A stretch of DNA of 42,728 nt from Deltaproteobacteria bacterium (GCA_030688705.1 JAUYJH010000121.1:1-42728), one strand, 5' to 3'. Positions 14,789-25,043 are shown, counted from the stretch's first letter. Numbers and translations are program-made. Notes: a model not told the origin generated them from the letters alone.

Positions 14789-14824
14789 AAATAACATATG
14801 TTATTTTAATATCACATATGTTAT
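14789..14824 (+). promoter_or_regulatory. twin palindromic operator before the MNT-HEPN pair
   Basis: The 18-bp perfect palindrome AAATAACATATGTTATTT (14789-14806) is followed by an imperfect copy ATCACATATGTTAT (14811-14824). Their centres are 20 bp apart, about two helical turns, so two dimers would bind on the same face. The second palindrome overlaps the ATG at 14823. The winged-helix domain of the gene that follows is the natural candidate to bind here. No clear -35/-10 pair stands out in the very AT-rich surroundings. Confidence 0.75.
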
Positions 14825-15476
14825 GTATATTACAAACAACCTTGAGCGGCTTTTGGGAGATAAGGTAACCCTTCGTGTTTTTAAAATTCTCTCAAAGCAG
14901 AACATCGGCATAACGGGGCGCCAGTTGGCCATAATGGCCAAAACGTCGACTTTTAAAATAAGCCATGTTTTGAAAGATTTGGTGGCTCAAGGCCTCCTTT
15001 TCGAAGAGGTGGTAGGTAAGGCTCATCTTTATAAACTCAACGCCGGCCATATTTTTGTTCAAAAAGTGGTTGGCCCTCTTTTGGCATTTGAAAGAGGTCT
15101 TTTGCCTGATTTGGGTTCCAGGCTGGCCACGCAATTAAAACCGCAACCAATCTCCATCATTTTGTTCGGTTCTACGGCAAGAGGCGAGGAAACAGCCGCC
15201 AGCGATTTTGATTGCCTCCTTATTTATGCAGATCAAGATTCCCTGCCAACGGATGAATCCCTGTTTCGTTCCATGGCGGAAGATTTTGTTCATTATTACG
15301 GTAATTTTTTGAATATAAAGGTACTTCATTTGGGCGATTTCTTAAAAAGATTGCAATTAAAGGATCCTTTAATTATCAACATCGCCAAAGAAGGAAAAGC
15401 CATTTACGGCAAAACACTGGTGGAGATTATCACGGATGGTAAAACAAGTTCCGACAAAGAACGTTCAGAAATCTGA
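14823..15476 (+). CDS. winged-helix plus minimal nucleotidyltransferase (MNT) antitoxin
   Basis: A 217-residue fusion. Residues 1-85 form a winged helix-turn-helix (KVTLRVFKILSKQ, TGRQLAIMAKTSTFKISHVL, then a wing LLFEEVVGKAHLYKL). From about 105 on it is a minimal nucleotidyltransferase with IILFGSTARGEE (G116, S117) and SDFDCLLIY (D128, D130), the complete GSxxxG...DxD motif. In MNT-HEPN systems the MNT enzyme inactivates the HEPN toxin, in known cases by AMPylating it. ATG 14823 is preferred over ATG 14778, because the earlier one would translate the operator palindromes. The fusion would let the antitoxin also repress its own promoter (inference). Confidence 0.85.
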   Translation: MYITNNLERLLGDKVTLRVFKILSKQNIGITGRQLAIMAKTSTFKISHVLKDLVAQGLLFEEVVGKAHLYKLNAGHIFVQKVVGPLLAFERGLLPDLGSRLATQLKPQPISIILFGSTARGEETAASDFDCLLIYADQDSLPTDESLFRSMAEDFVHYYGNFLNIKVLHLGDFLKRLQLKDPLIINIAKEGKAIYGKTLVEIITDGKTSSDKERSEI

Positions 15477-15840
15477 ATACAAAGATTATCAATCCAAGGG
15501 AAAACAGTTTTTTGATGTCATGTTGGTGTGTCTGCAAGATGAAGAATGGGATGCCGTTCTGCTCAATGGCATTCATGCCTGTATCAGTTTTAATGATGCC
15601 ATCACCACTTTATATCTTGGAAAGAGGAGTGCCGGAAAATCGCATCAGGATTGCGCCCATCTTTTATTGCAGGCCCTTGCTTCTCCGGAGGCCAAAAGAA
15701 ATGCGGACCGGCTGATCGAAATTATCAATTTGAAAAATCTTGTTGAATATGAACCGCGGCGTTTTACACAAACGGCTGCCCACGACTTTTCTAAAAAAGT
15801 GGAGCGATTTGTTCACTGGGCCCAAACACTTTTAACCTGA
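15436..15840 (+). CDS. HEPN-domain toxin of the MNT-HEPN pair
   Basis: A 134-residue all-helical protein with a HEPN pattern: helices around DVMLVCLQDEEWDAVLLNGI, the mid-segment LGKRSAGKSHQDCAHLL, and YEPRRFTQTAAHDF, where R109-x6-H116 fits the R-x4-6-H motif of HEPN ribonucleases. HEPN toxins cleave RNA, frequently tRNA, and are controlled by the adjacent MNT partner. Its start lies 41 bases inside the upstream gene (GGAG about 10 bases before the ATG), which ensures coupled synthesis. It ends 11 bases before the M20 peptidase start. Confidence 0.82.
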   Translation: MVKQVPTKNVQKSEYKDYQSKGKQFFDVMLVCLQDEEWDAVLLNGIHACISFNDAITTLYLGKRSAGKSHQDCAHLLLQALASPEAKRNADRLIEIINLKNLVEYEPRRFTQTAAHDFSKKVERFVHWAQTLLT

Positions 15841-15851
15841 CTGGAGGCATC

Positions 15852-17225
15852 ATGCAAAATTCGGTACTTGAATACATTGAGAAAAACCGCGAACGCCATT
15901 TGGAGGAGCTTAAAAATATCATTAAGATCCCCTCTATCTCAACCCAGCCCGATAAAAAACCGGCAGTTTTAAAAGCCGCTGATTTTGAACTGGCCCATTT
16001 CAAAGCGGTGGGGTTGGAGAATTGCCAGCTTTTAAAAACAACGGGGAATCCTCTGGTTTATGGCGATTGGCTCCATGCCGCTGATAAACCGACCATCCTT
16101 ATATACGGCCACTATGATGTTCAGCCCCCCGATCCTTTGGATCAGTGGAAATCGCCTCCGTTTGAGCCGACTATCCGCGACGGCAATCTCTACGCGCGCG
16201 GCGCCACCGATGACAAAGGGCAATATTCGACCTTTTTGTTTGCGATCGAGGCTTGGCTGAAAACGGCCGGCAAACTGCCCATCAACATCAAAATTGTTTT
16301 GGAGGGGGAAGAAGAGTGCGGCTCGACGGGCATTGCCAAATATGTTCCGGAGCACGCCGATTTTTTCAAATGCGATGCCATGATGGTGGCCGATATGCCG
16401 TGGCTCGATGAAAATCGTCCGGCCATTTCTTATTCTTTAAAGGGGCTTGTCTATTTTGAAATTGCGGTCAAGGGCTCGAGCCACGATCTCCATTCCGGTT
16501 TGTATGGCGGCATGGTGACCAATCCCTTGCAGGCTCTTTCCCAAATTTTGGCGAAATTAAAGGACAATAATGGAAAAATTTTGATTCCGAATTTTTATGA
16601 CGATGTCCTTCCGATGACGGCTGATGAAAAAAAAGAGATAGCGGGTCTTGATTTTGATGAAAAAACGACGGCGAAATATTTAGGCGTTAAAGAGTTGTTC
16701 AGCGAAAAAGATTTTTCGCCGTTGGAAGCCAACTGGACTCGTCCGACTTTGGATATTTGCGGCATGTGGGGCGGTTATACGGGTGTCGGCAGCAAGACGA
16801 TCATCCCCGCCGAGGCGCATGCCAAAGTAAGTATCCGCCTTGTTCCCAATCAGGACCCGCAAAAAGTGCAAAAGTCTTTTGGCGATTATGTCCGCTCTCT
16901 TTGTCCTCCGGGGGTTTCAGTTGCAGTGGACAATCACTCGGGCGGATGGCCGGTCCACATTGAAAGAGACAATGCCTTTTTGAAAGCGGCGGCTTCGGCC
17001 TATGAAAAGGGTTTCGGCAAAAAATTAGTTTTCAAAAGGGAAGGGGCCTCTATTCCTGTTGTGGCCACATTCAAATCAGTTTTGAAAGTGCCAATGATTT
17101 TGGTGGGGCTGGGATTGCCCGATGACGGCTATCACTCTCCCAACGAAAAAATCAATTTGAGCCATTTTTACGGCGGCATCAAAGGCGCCGCCTTGGCCTT
17201 TGAGGCGTTGGCAGAAACAAAATAG
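15852..17225 (+). CDS. M20 family metallopeptidase (dipeptidase)
   Basis: A 457-residue zinc peptidase of the ArgE/DapE/CNDP-like M20 family. Visible motifs are YGHYDVQPPD (H87, D89), GATDDKGQYS (D120, the bridging Asp) and LEGEEECGS (the catalytic Glu-Glu near 153-154); the dimerisation domain follows from about 215, and a C-terminal GLPDDGYHSPNEKINL contains the last ligand His. The mammalian-type CNDP/PepV signature (HYDVQP, GSSHDLHSG) suggests a broad dipeptidase rather than a biosynthetic deacylase. It has no signal peptide, so it is cytoplasmic, and it would process dipeptides delivered by a peptide importer such as the one encoded further on. A GGAGG lies 5 bases from the ATG. The stop TAG shares its last base with the first base of a tRNA gene. 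Confidence 0.93.
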   Translation: MQNSVLEYIEKNRERHLEELKNIIKIPSISTQPDKKPAVLKAADFELAHFKAVGLENCQLLKTTGNPLVYGDWLHAADKPTILIYGHYDVQPPDPLDQWKSPPFEPTIRDGNLYARGATDDKGQYSTFLFAIEAWLKTAGKLPINIKIVLEGEEECGSTGIAKYVPEHADFFKCDAMMVADMPWLDENRPAISYSLKGLVYFEIAVKGSSHDLHSGLYGGMVTNPLQALSQILAKLKDNNGKILIPNFYDDVLPMTADEKKEIAGLDFDEKTTAKYLGVKELFSEKDFSPLEANWTRPTLDICGMWGGYTGVGSKTIIPAEAHAKVSIRLVPNQDPQKVQKSFGDYVRSLCPPGVSVAVDNHSGGWPVHIERDNAFLKAAASAYEKGFGKKLVFKREGASIPVVATFKSVLKVPMILVGLGLPDDGYHSPNEKINLSHFYGGIKGAALAFEALAETK

Positions 17226-17305
17226 CGACGGTGGCGGAACGGTAGACGCGCTAGGCTTAGAACCTAGTGGGGAAACTCGTGGGGGTTCAAATCCCTCCCG
17301 TCGCA
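17225..17305 (+). tRNA. tRNA-Leu (anticodon UAG)
   Basis: Class II tRNA. The acceptor stem GCGACGG (17225-17231) pairs perfectly with CCGTCGC (17298-17304), followed by discriminator A, as expected for Leu. The anticodon stem CTAGG/CCTAG encloses CTTAGAA with anticodon TAG at 17258-17260. A long variable arm lies between 17268 and 17280, and the T arm is GGGGG-TTCAAAT-CCCTC. No CCA is encoded. Its first base is the last base of the preceding stop codon, so the mRNA and tRNA genes overlap by one nucleotide. Confidence 0.96.
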
Positions 17306-17455
17306 CAAAATCAGAAGCAACTTATTTTTCCAAAAAGTTTTAAGGTTTTTTGAAGCAACTTTCACTATCTTTCCAACCGATAACTAAAACAGGGTCGTTC
17401 TTCCAAAATTCCCCTTGAACCGGAGCATTAATTATGTTCTTAAAGGAGCGTTTTT

Positions 17456-17971
17456 ATGAATGAAAACACACAAACCAGAAACGATGTCTCTTACATCTGG
17501 ACCCGGTTTAACCCCAAGTGGGCGTTGAGCGGTGTTTTGGCCGGTATTGGGGCGGGGCTTATTGCTATTGCCGTTGGTGCCTTTTTGTCGATGCATTATA
17601 TGTTCCGAGAGGCTGCCTATCCCTTCAAGCTGATCGGCGCCGTCTGGTTTGGCCCCTCCGCCCTTAACGCCGCCACATTTACACCCGGCGGTTTGGCGGG
17701 GCTGGCGACCCATCTTTCTCTTTCCGCCTTTTTCGGTTTTGTTTTTTCCCAGTTCGTCCCCGAATGGACCAAAAAAAGAATTTTAATCATTATGGGTGGC
17801 TTGGGGGGCCTGGCGGTTTGGCTTTTTTGGTCGACCATGTTTTTGCCCTCTTTCAATGAAACCATGGCCGATCTTTTGCCCAAACCGGTTTCGATTTTAC
17901 TCCACTTAACTTTTGGCCTCTCTTTCGGAGTACTGATCGTTGCTTTCAGAAAAGCGCTGGTTAAAAAATAA
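17456..17971 (+). CDS. small four-helix membrane protein, unknown
   Basis: A 171-residue protein with four predicted membrane helices (about 22-46, 73-95 with a Gly/Pro-rich start, 105-128 and 145-165). I do not recognise a family. No catalytic motif is visible; charged residues are few outside the loops (FVPEWTKKR). It has a good ribosome binding site (AAAGGAGCG) 8 bases before the ATG. It ends directly before trigger factor (one base between its stop and the tig ATG), so it may be co-transcribed with the chaperone/protease operon. The 150 bases between the tRNA and this gene contain no obvious terminator or promoter that I can defend. Confidence 0.65.
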   Translation: MNENTQTRNDVSYIWTRFNPKWALSGVLAGIGAGLIAIAVGAFLSMHYMFREAAYPFKLIGAVWFGPSALNAATFTPGGLAGLATHLSLSAFFGFVFSQFVPEWTKKRILIIMGGLGGLAVWLFWSTMFLPSFNETMADLLPKPVSILLHLTFGLSFGVLIVAFRKALVKK

Positions 17972-17972
17972 A

Positions 17973-19277
17973 ATGAAAACAACCGTTGAAGATGTGAGCG
18001 GAGTCAAAAAGCGCCTCAAGGTGGAAGTCGACCCCGATGTGGTGGCCGAGGCCCGCGTGCTTGCCATCAAGGAACTTCAAAAATCTGCCAAAGTAGAAGG
18101 CTTTCGCCCCGGCAAGGTTCCACAACAGATTATCGAACAGCGCTTCGCCCACGAGGTTCAGCACCAGATGATAGACAAAGTGGTTGATTTGACTTTGGCA
18201 GATGCCGTCCAGCAGACAAATCTCCGTCCCATCTCCAGACCCGAAATCGATCCGGGCCTTTCCACCGCCACCGGCGGTTTTTCCTATTCGGCCACCTTTG
18301 AGGTGTTGCCCGAAATTCCGGTCAAAGAAAAAGATTACAAAGGCCTGAAGCTCGAAAAAACCGAGGTGAAAGTAGAAAACGAAGAGATAGAAGCAGAACT
18401 GAAACGTCTGCAACAGGCCATGACCCAGCTGGAGCCTTTACCGACAGAGACAGTGCTGGCGCAAGGGCATGTCGCTACGATCGACTTCAAGGGTCTGATT
18501 GAGGGAAATGAATACAAAGAAGGCGAAGCGAAAGATTTTCTGGTGGAACTGGGGACCGGCGGCCTTTTGCCCGAGTTTGAAAAAGCGATCGCGGGTGCCA
18601 AAACGGGTGAGGAGCGCGAAGTCCGCTTCGATTATCCAAAAGATTATTTCAACAAAGATCTGGCCGGAAAAAAAGCGGAGTTCAAAATCAAGGTAAAAAA
18701 TATCCGCAAGAAAAACGTTCCCGCGCTGGATGACGAATTGGCAAAAGACTTGGGGGCGTTCAAAACACTCAAAGAGGTGAAAGAAGATTTATCCAAACGC
18801 ATCGGGGAGGCGAAAGAATCACAGGCCAAAGGGGTTCTTTTCAATGAAATTTTGAAACAGCTCGTCGACAAGGTGAAATTTGATATCCCGGAATCACTGG
18901 TCCATTCTGAATTGGGGAATATGCTTCAAGAATTGGCCGAAGAGATGAAAAAACGGGGGCAAAAAGTCGAGGATTTGAATCCCGAAGAGGTGATCAAACA
19001 CTATAAACCCGAGGCCGAATTTCGTGTGAGGGGCTTTTTAGTCTTGGACAAGGTGGCTCAAGATGCCAAAGTGGCTGTTTCCGATGGGGAAACTGAAGAG
19101 CGTCTTGTTGCCATTGCAAAGGGGATAAACCGTCCTTTTGAAGAAGTGAAGGCCCACTATGAAAAAAATAAATTAATTTCAAGTCTAAAAACACGCATTT
19201 TACATGAAAAAGCCCTTGAATTTGTCTTGAATGAGTCTAAAATCAAGGTCGTGAAGCCGAAAAAAGAGAAAAAATAA
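17973..19277 (+). CDS. tig: trigger factor
   Basis: A ribosome-bound chaperone and peptidyl-prolyl isomerase of 434 residues, the usual length. The N-terminal ribosome-binding domain carries the signature GFRPGKVP in the loop that contacts protein L23. The middle FKBP-like PPIase domain is visible as GHVATIDFKGLIEG and later LGTGGLLPEFEKAIAG. The C-terminal arms are helical and Lys-rich. ATG 17973 begins one base after the stop of the membrane-protein gene. The order tig-clpP-clpX-lon follows, the classic protein quality-control cluster. An ATG 33 bases upstream would lie within the previous gene and is less likely. Confidence 0.97.
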   Translation: MKTTVEDVSGVKKRLKVEVDPDVVAEARVLAIKELQKSAKVEGFRPGKVPQQIIEQRFAHEVQHQMIDKVVDLTLADAVQQTNLRPISRPEIDPGLSTATGGFSYSATFEVLPEIPVKEKDYKGLKLEKTEVKVENEEIEAELKRLQQAMTQLEPLPTETVLAQGHVATIDFKGLIEGNEYKEGEAKDFLVELGTGGLLPEFEKAIAGAKTGEEREVRFDYPKDYFNKDLAGKKAEFKIKVKNIRKKNVPALDDELAKDLGAFKTLKEVKEDLSKRIGEAKESQAKGVLFNEILKQLVDKVKFDIPESLVHSELGNMLQELAEEMKKRGQKVEDLNPEEVIKHYKPEAEFRVRGFLVLDKVAQDAKVAVSDGETEERLVAIAKGINRPFEEVKAHYEKNKLISSLKTRILHEKALEFVLNESKIKVVKPKKEKK

Positions 19278-19294
19278 CAAAAAAGGGGTACTTT

Positions 19295-19930
19295 ATGAAC
19301 CTGATTCCGATGGTGATCGAGCAGACCGGAAAAGGGGAGCGCGCCTACGACATCTATTCCAGACTCCTTAAAGATCGTATTGTTTTTATCGGTTGTCCCA
19401 TAACCGATGAGGTGGCGAGCGTTATTATCGCCCAACTTTTGTTTCTGGAGTCGGAAGACGCCGAAAAAGAGATACACATCTACATCAACTCCCCCGGCGG
19501 GGTGGTGACCGCGGGTCTCGCCATTTACGACACCATGCGATACGTAAAACCTTCCATTTCCACCCTTTGCATGGGACAGGCGGCCTCTATGGGGGCGCTT
19601 CTTTTGGCGGCAGGCACTCCCGGAAGGCGTTTCGCGCTCCCCAATGCCCGCATCATGATCCACCAGCCTTTGGGCGGGTTTCAGGGGCAGGCGACCGATA
19701 TCGACATTCAGGCCAAAGAGATTTTGAGAATGCGCGAAAAGTTAAACGAAATTCTGGTCCATCACACCAACCAACCCTCCATTAAAATCCAAACCGACAC
19801 CGACCGCGATTTTTTCATGAGTGCCTTGGAAGCCAAGGCCTATGGTCTTGTCGATGATGTCTTGATCTATCGTCCTGAAAAGGAAAAACTGCAAAAACCG
19901 ATTCACGCGATAGGGGGGCCCAATGCCTAA
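19295..19930 (+). CDS. clpP: ATP-dependent Clp protease proteolytic subunit
   Basis: A 211-residue serine peptidase that assembles into the tetradecameric chamber fed by ClpX. The catalytic triad is visible as S98 (GQAASMGAL), H123 (MIHQP) and D172 (TDRDFFM). The family signature YINSPGGVV near residue 65 is intact. A short N-terminal propeptide-like segment before the conserved VIEQTGKGERAYDIYSRLL is present. The start has AAAAGGGG upstream. The stop overlaps the clpX start by 8 bases, a typical coupled arrangement. Confidence 0.98.
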   Translation: MNLIPMVIEQTGKGERAYDIYSRLLKDRIVFIGCPITDEVASVIIAQLLFLESEDAEKEIHIYINSPGGVVTAGLAIYDTMRYVKPSISTLCMGQAASMGALLLAAGTPGRRFALPNARIMIHQPLGGFQGQATDIDIQAKEILRMREKLNEILVHHTNQPSIKIQTDTDRDFFMSALEAKAYGLVDDVLIYRPEKEKLQKPIHAIGGPNA

Positions 19931-21179
19931 AAATCATCTGGAAGATCCCGCGAGCCTCAACTGTTCTTTTTGCGGCAAAAACCAGCGGGATGTGAGAAAA
20001 CTGATCGCCGGCCCCACGGTTTATATTTGCGATGAGTGCATTGAGCTTTGCAACGACATCATCGCCGAGGAAAACTCCCGCGCGAGACCGTTGGGGAGCC
20101 ATTTGGGCGTTCCCAAACCTTCCGAGATCAAGGCATTTCTGGATGAATATGTGATCGGGCAGGACTATGCCAAGCGGGTCTTGTCGGTTGCCGTCCACAA
20201 TCATTATAAAAGAATCGAAGCCAGAGCCCATGGCCGGGAAGATGTCGAACTTCAAAAAAGCAACATCATGCTGATCGGCCCCACGGGTGTCGGCAAAACC
20301 TTGCTGGCCCAGACGCTGGCCCGCATGCTCAATGTTCCTTTCACCATCGCCGATGCCACCTGCCTCACCGAGGCCGGTTATGTGGGGGAAGATGTCGAGA
20401 ACATTATTTTGAATCTTTTGCAGGCGTCCGATTACGACAAGGCCAAGTGCGAACGGGGCATTGTTTATATAGATGAGATCGACAAAATTTCGCGCAAGGC
20501 CGAAAACCCCTCCATCACCCGCGATGTTTCCGGCGAGGGGGTTCAGCAGGCCCTTCTCAAAATTTTGGAGGGGACGGTTGCCAATGTGCCGCCCAAGGGG
20601 GGGAGAAAACATCCCCAGCAGGAATACATTCCGATAGATACCTCCAACATTCTTTTTATCTGCGGCGGTACGTTTGTGGGTCTTGAAGACGTGGTGGAGA
20701 GGCGCTTGGGCCAAAAAAGAATGGGCTTTGGATCAGAACTCAAGACGAGAGGAGAGAAAAAACTCTCCGAAGTGCTGCGGGACATTGAAACCGAAGACCT
20801 GATCCGGTTCGGGCTGATACCGGAGTTTATCGGCAGATTGCCGGTGATCGCCACTTTAAACGAACTCGATGAGGCCGCGTTGGTCAAGATATTGACAGAG
20901 CCGAGAAATGCCCTCATTAAACAATATCAGCGGCTCTTTGAGTTCGAGAAAGTCAAACTTCAGTTCACTTCTGCCGGCATCGAGGCGCTGGCAAGAGAGG
21001 CGATCCGCAGAAAATCGGGTGCCAGAGGTTTGCGGGCGATTCTGGAAACTGTCATGCTGGACGTCATGTATGAGATTCCCTCCCAGGAAGGTGTCCGGGA
21101 AGTCGTTGTCGGTGAGGATGTCATTGTCAAACGCGCAAAACCGGTGATTATTTACGAAAAGAAGGCCCAGAGTGCGTGA
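19923..21179 (+). CDS. clpX: ATP-dependent Clp protease ATP-binding subunit ClpX
   Basis: A 418-residue hexameric AAA+ unfoldase. The N-terminal zinc-binding domain has C14, C17, C36 and C39 (CSFC...CDEC). Walker A is GPTGVGKT (119-126), Walker B VYIDEIDKI, and the pore-loop region and IGF-type ClpP-binding loop (KRMGFGSE) follow in the expected order, with sensor and arginine-finger segments near FIGRLPVIATL and the C-terminal KSGARGLRAILE. It selects tagged substrates and threads them into ClpP. It is followed by a 57-bp palindromic repeat and then lon. Confidence 0.98.
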   Translation: MPKNHLEDPASLNCSFCGKNQRDVRKLIAGPTVYICDECIELCNDIIAEENSRARPLGSHLGVPKPSEIKAFLDEYVIGQDYAKRVLSVAVHNHYKRIEARAHGREDVELQKSNIMLIGPTGVGKTLLAQTLARMLNVPFTIADATCLTEAGYVGEDVENIILNLLQASDYDKAKCERGIVYIDEIDKISRKAENPSITRDVSGEGVQQALLKILEGTVANVPPKGGRKHPQQEYIPIDTSNILFICGGTFVGLEDVVERRLGQKRMGFGSELKTRGEKKLSEVLRDIETEDLIRFGLIPEFIGRLPVIATLNELDEAALVKILTEPRNALIKQYQRLFEFEKVKLQFTSAGIEALAREAIRRKSGARGLRAILETVMLDVMYEIPSQEGVREVVVGEDVIVKRAKPVIIYEKKAQSA

Positions 21180-21180
21180 T

Positions 21181-21237
21181 TGTCATCCTGAACGGAGTGA
21201 AGGATCCCCTAGATTCTTCGCTCTGCTCAGAATGACA
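21181..21237. repeat. TGTCATCCTGAA...GAATGACA repeat between clpX and lon
   Basis: TGTCATCCTGAACGGAGTG and CTCTGCTCAGAATGACA are inverted partners that would form a hairpin in the mRNA. It separates clpX from lon without containing a T-tract, so it probably acts as an mRNA-stability or partial-attenuation element rather than a full terminator (inference). Confidence 0.8.
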
Positions 21238-21255
21238 ACCTAACCAGGAGAAAAT

Positions 21256-23700
<2,445 letters not shown>

Positions 23701-23707
23701 GGTTTTT

Positions 23708-23896
23708 ATGCCCATCTTAAAACTCGACAAACACGATCCCCAAAAAGAGCTGGAGTTTGAGGTGAGGTGTGCGCTTCAACTTTCTATGGTGGATAGGATT
23801 CATAAGCTCCTTTTACTTTCAGAGAGGATTATGAGATTAGCCAAACGATATGCAACTCGAAGACCTTATCAAATTATTAAACGACCGGCACGCTGA
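23708..23896 (+). CDS. small partner of nucleotidyltransferase
   Basis: A 62-residue protein starting MPILKLDKHDPQKELEFEV and ending KRYATRRPYQIIKRPAR. Proteins of this shape (start PI-x-x-LDK-DP, helical middle, ending RRPYxIIKRP) are common directly upstream of nucleotidyltransferase genes in delta-type bacteria; this is from memory, not from a search. The gene overlaps the nucleotidyltransferase gene by 47 bases, arguing for a functional pair, possibly toxin-antitoxin. A GAGG lies 4 bases upstream of the ATG. It follows lon by 7 bases and may be read from the same transcript. Confidence 0.7.
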   Translation: MPILKLDKHDPQKELEFEVRCALQLSMVDRIHKLLLLSERIMRLAKRYATRRPYQIIKRPAR

Positions 23897-24308
23897 ATAT
23901 CTAATCATTGGAGCCCATGCTCTTGCTGCTCATGGTTATACGAGGGCGACCAGTGATCTGGATATTCTTATTAATCCCGCGGAAGAAAATGTCACCAAGG
24001 TGCGTGCTGCGCTGGAAGCCTTTGGTTACGATACAACCGATGCCTCTCTTGAGGATTTTCAGACCAAGAAAATTCTTTTTCGCCAATATATCTACGATGT
24101 GGATATTCATCCATCAGCCAGCGGAGTTGAAACCGATTTAGCACTGAAAAACAAAATACAGGGTACATTTGAAGGAGTTTCCACACACTATGCTTCGTTG
24201 GATGACATGATTGAGATGAAAAAGGCAGCCGCCCGCGATGACGATTTGAAAGATCTAAAATATCTGGAAGAAATCAAGCGCCAACTTTCCCAGAAAAAGA
24301 AGAAGTGA
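23850..24308 (+). CDS. nucleotidyltransferase (DUF6036/AbiEii-like)
   Basis: A 152-residue protein with the nucleotidyltransferase motif YLIIGAHALAAHGYTRATSDLDILI: GA...AHG, then the metal-binding D-x-D (SDLDI). Later it has a third Asp region (VDIHPSASG) and a C-terminal DDMIEMKKAAARDDDLKDLKYLEE, typical for DUF6036-like members. It overlaps the small partner upstream by 47 bases and ends as GTGA with the start of tlyA, so three genes form one translational chain. The target is unknown. This is the third nucleotidyltransferase of this broad superfamily in the window. Confidence 0.85.
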   Translation: MQLEDLIKLLNDRHAEYLIIGAHALAAHGYTRATSDLDILINPAEENVTKVRAALEAFGYDTTDASLEDFQTKKILFRQYIYDVDIHPSASGVETDLALKNKIQGTFEGVSTHYASLDDMIEMKKAAARDDDLKDLKYLEEIKRQLSQKKKK

Positions 24309-24922
24309 AAAAAACGTTTGGTCAAATTGAGGCGGAACTGCGTGCCAAAGCGGCCAAGTCAAAGTATGTGGGCCGCGGTGGTTTGAAGCTGGAGCATGCT
24401 CTCAAAGAATTCCAAATAGATCCAACCGATAAAATTTGCCTTGATGTCGGCGCTTCGACCGGCGGTTTTACCGATTGTCTCCTCCAACATAATGCCAAAA
24501 AAGTTTATGCGGTCGATGTCGGCTACGGACAATTGGCTTGGAAACTCCGTCAAAATAAAAAAATAGTCGTTTTGGAACGCCAGAATATACGCCATATCTC
24601 CAAAAAAGAACTGCCGGAACCGATTGCATTGGCGGTCATCGATGTCTCTTTCATCTCCCTTAAAAACATTTTTCCGGCGTTGGCCCCATTTTTGTCCCCC
24701 GCCGCAAAAATTGTCGCCTTAATCAAGCCCCAATTTGAAGTGGCTAAAAAAGAGGTGGAAGCCGGCGGCCTTGTGACCGATCCGCTGCTCCACAAAAGAG
24801 TTATTGAAGAAATTATCGATGCCGGAGGCAAAGAACATTGGGCATTTAAAGCGACAACCCCCTCACCCATTCTCGGCGCCGATGGCAATCGGGAATTTCT
24901 CATTTTGTTTGAAGGTCATTAA
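24305..24922 (+). CDS. tlyA: TlyA-family rRNA methyltransferase lacking the S4 domain
   Basis: A 205-residue FtsJ-like methyltransferase: KYVGRGGLKLEHALKEF, the SAM-binding LDVGASTGGFTDCLL, IDVSFISLKNI and VALIKPQFE, with NREFLILFE at the end, so the catalytic Lys/Asp/Lys/Glu pattern can be followed. TlyA methylates rRNA 2'-O-ribose (C1409/C1920 in mycobacteria). Usual TlyA proteins start with an S4 RNA-binding domain of about 60 residues; here the protein begins just before the SRGGLK-like motif, with only an 18-residue leader. It starts with GTG, sharing GTGA with the previous stop. I see no S4 sequence in other frames upstream, because that space is occupied by the nucleotidyltransferase. 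Confidence 0.85.
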   Translation: MKKTFGQIEAELRAKAAKSKYVGRGGLKLEHALKEFQIDPTDKICLDVGASTGGFTDCLLQHNAKKVYAVDVGYGQLAWKLRQNKKIVVLERQNIRHISKKELPEPIALAVIDVSFISLKNIFPALAPFLSPAAKIVALIKPQFEVAKKEVEAGGLVTDPLLHKRVIEEIIDAGGKEHWAFKATTPSPILGADGNREFLILFEGH

Positions 24923-24946
24923 ATGGTATATTTGCCTATAATCAAA

Positions 24947-25043
24947 CGTCATTCCGGCGGAAGCCGGAATCCAGTCATAATGTGAATTGCTGGATCCCGA
25001 CTGCAGCCTGCCCCGTACTGCGATACGGGGTCGGCGATGACGT
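24947..25043. repeat. CGTCATTCCGGCGGAAGCCGGAATCCAG repeat pair
   Basis: The left unit CGTCATTCCGGCGGAAGCCG is followed by GGAATCCAG, a spacer, CTGGATCCCG, and a further CCCCGTACTGCGATACGGGG hairpin, ending in GGCGATGACG. The outer ends are inverted. It fills most of the intergenic space between tlyA and the TPR lipoprotein gene. Confidence 0.85.

Noticed and set aside
19815..20714. 299-codon open frame on the minus strand over clpP/clpX
   Set aside because: It is the shadow of the strongly conserved clpX gene, and its translation has no family features.
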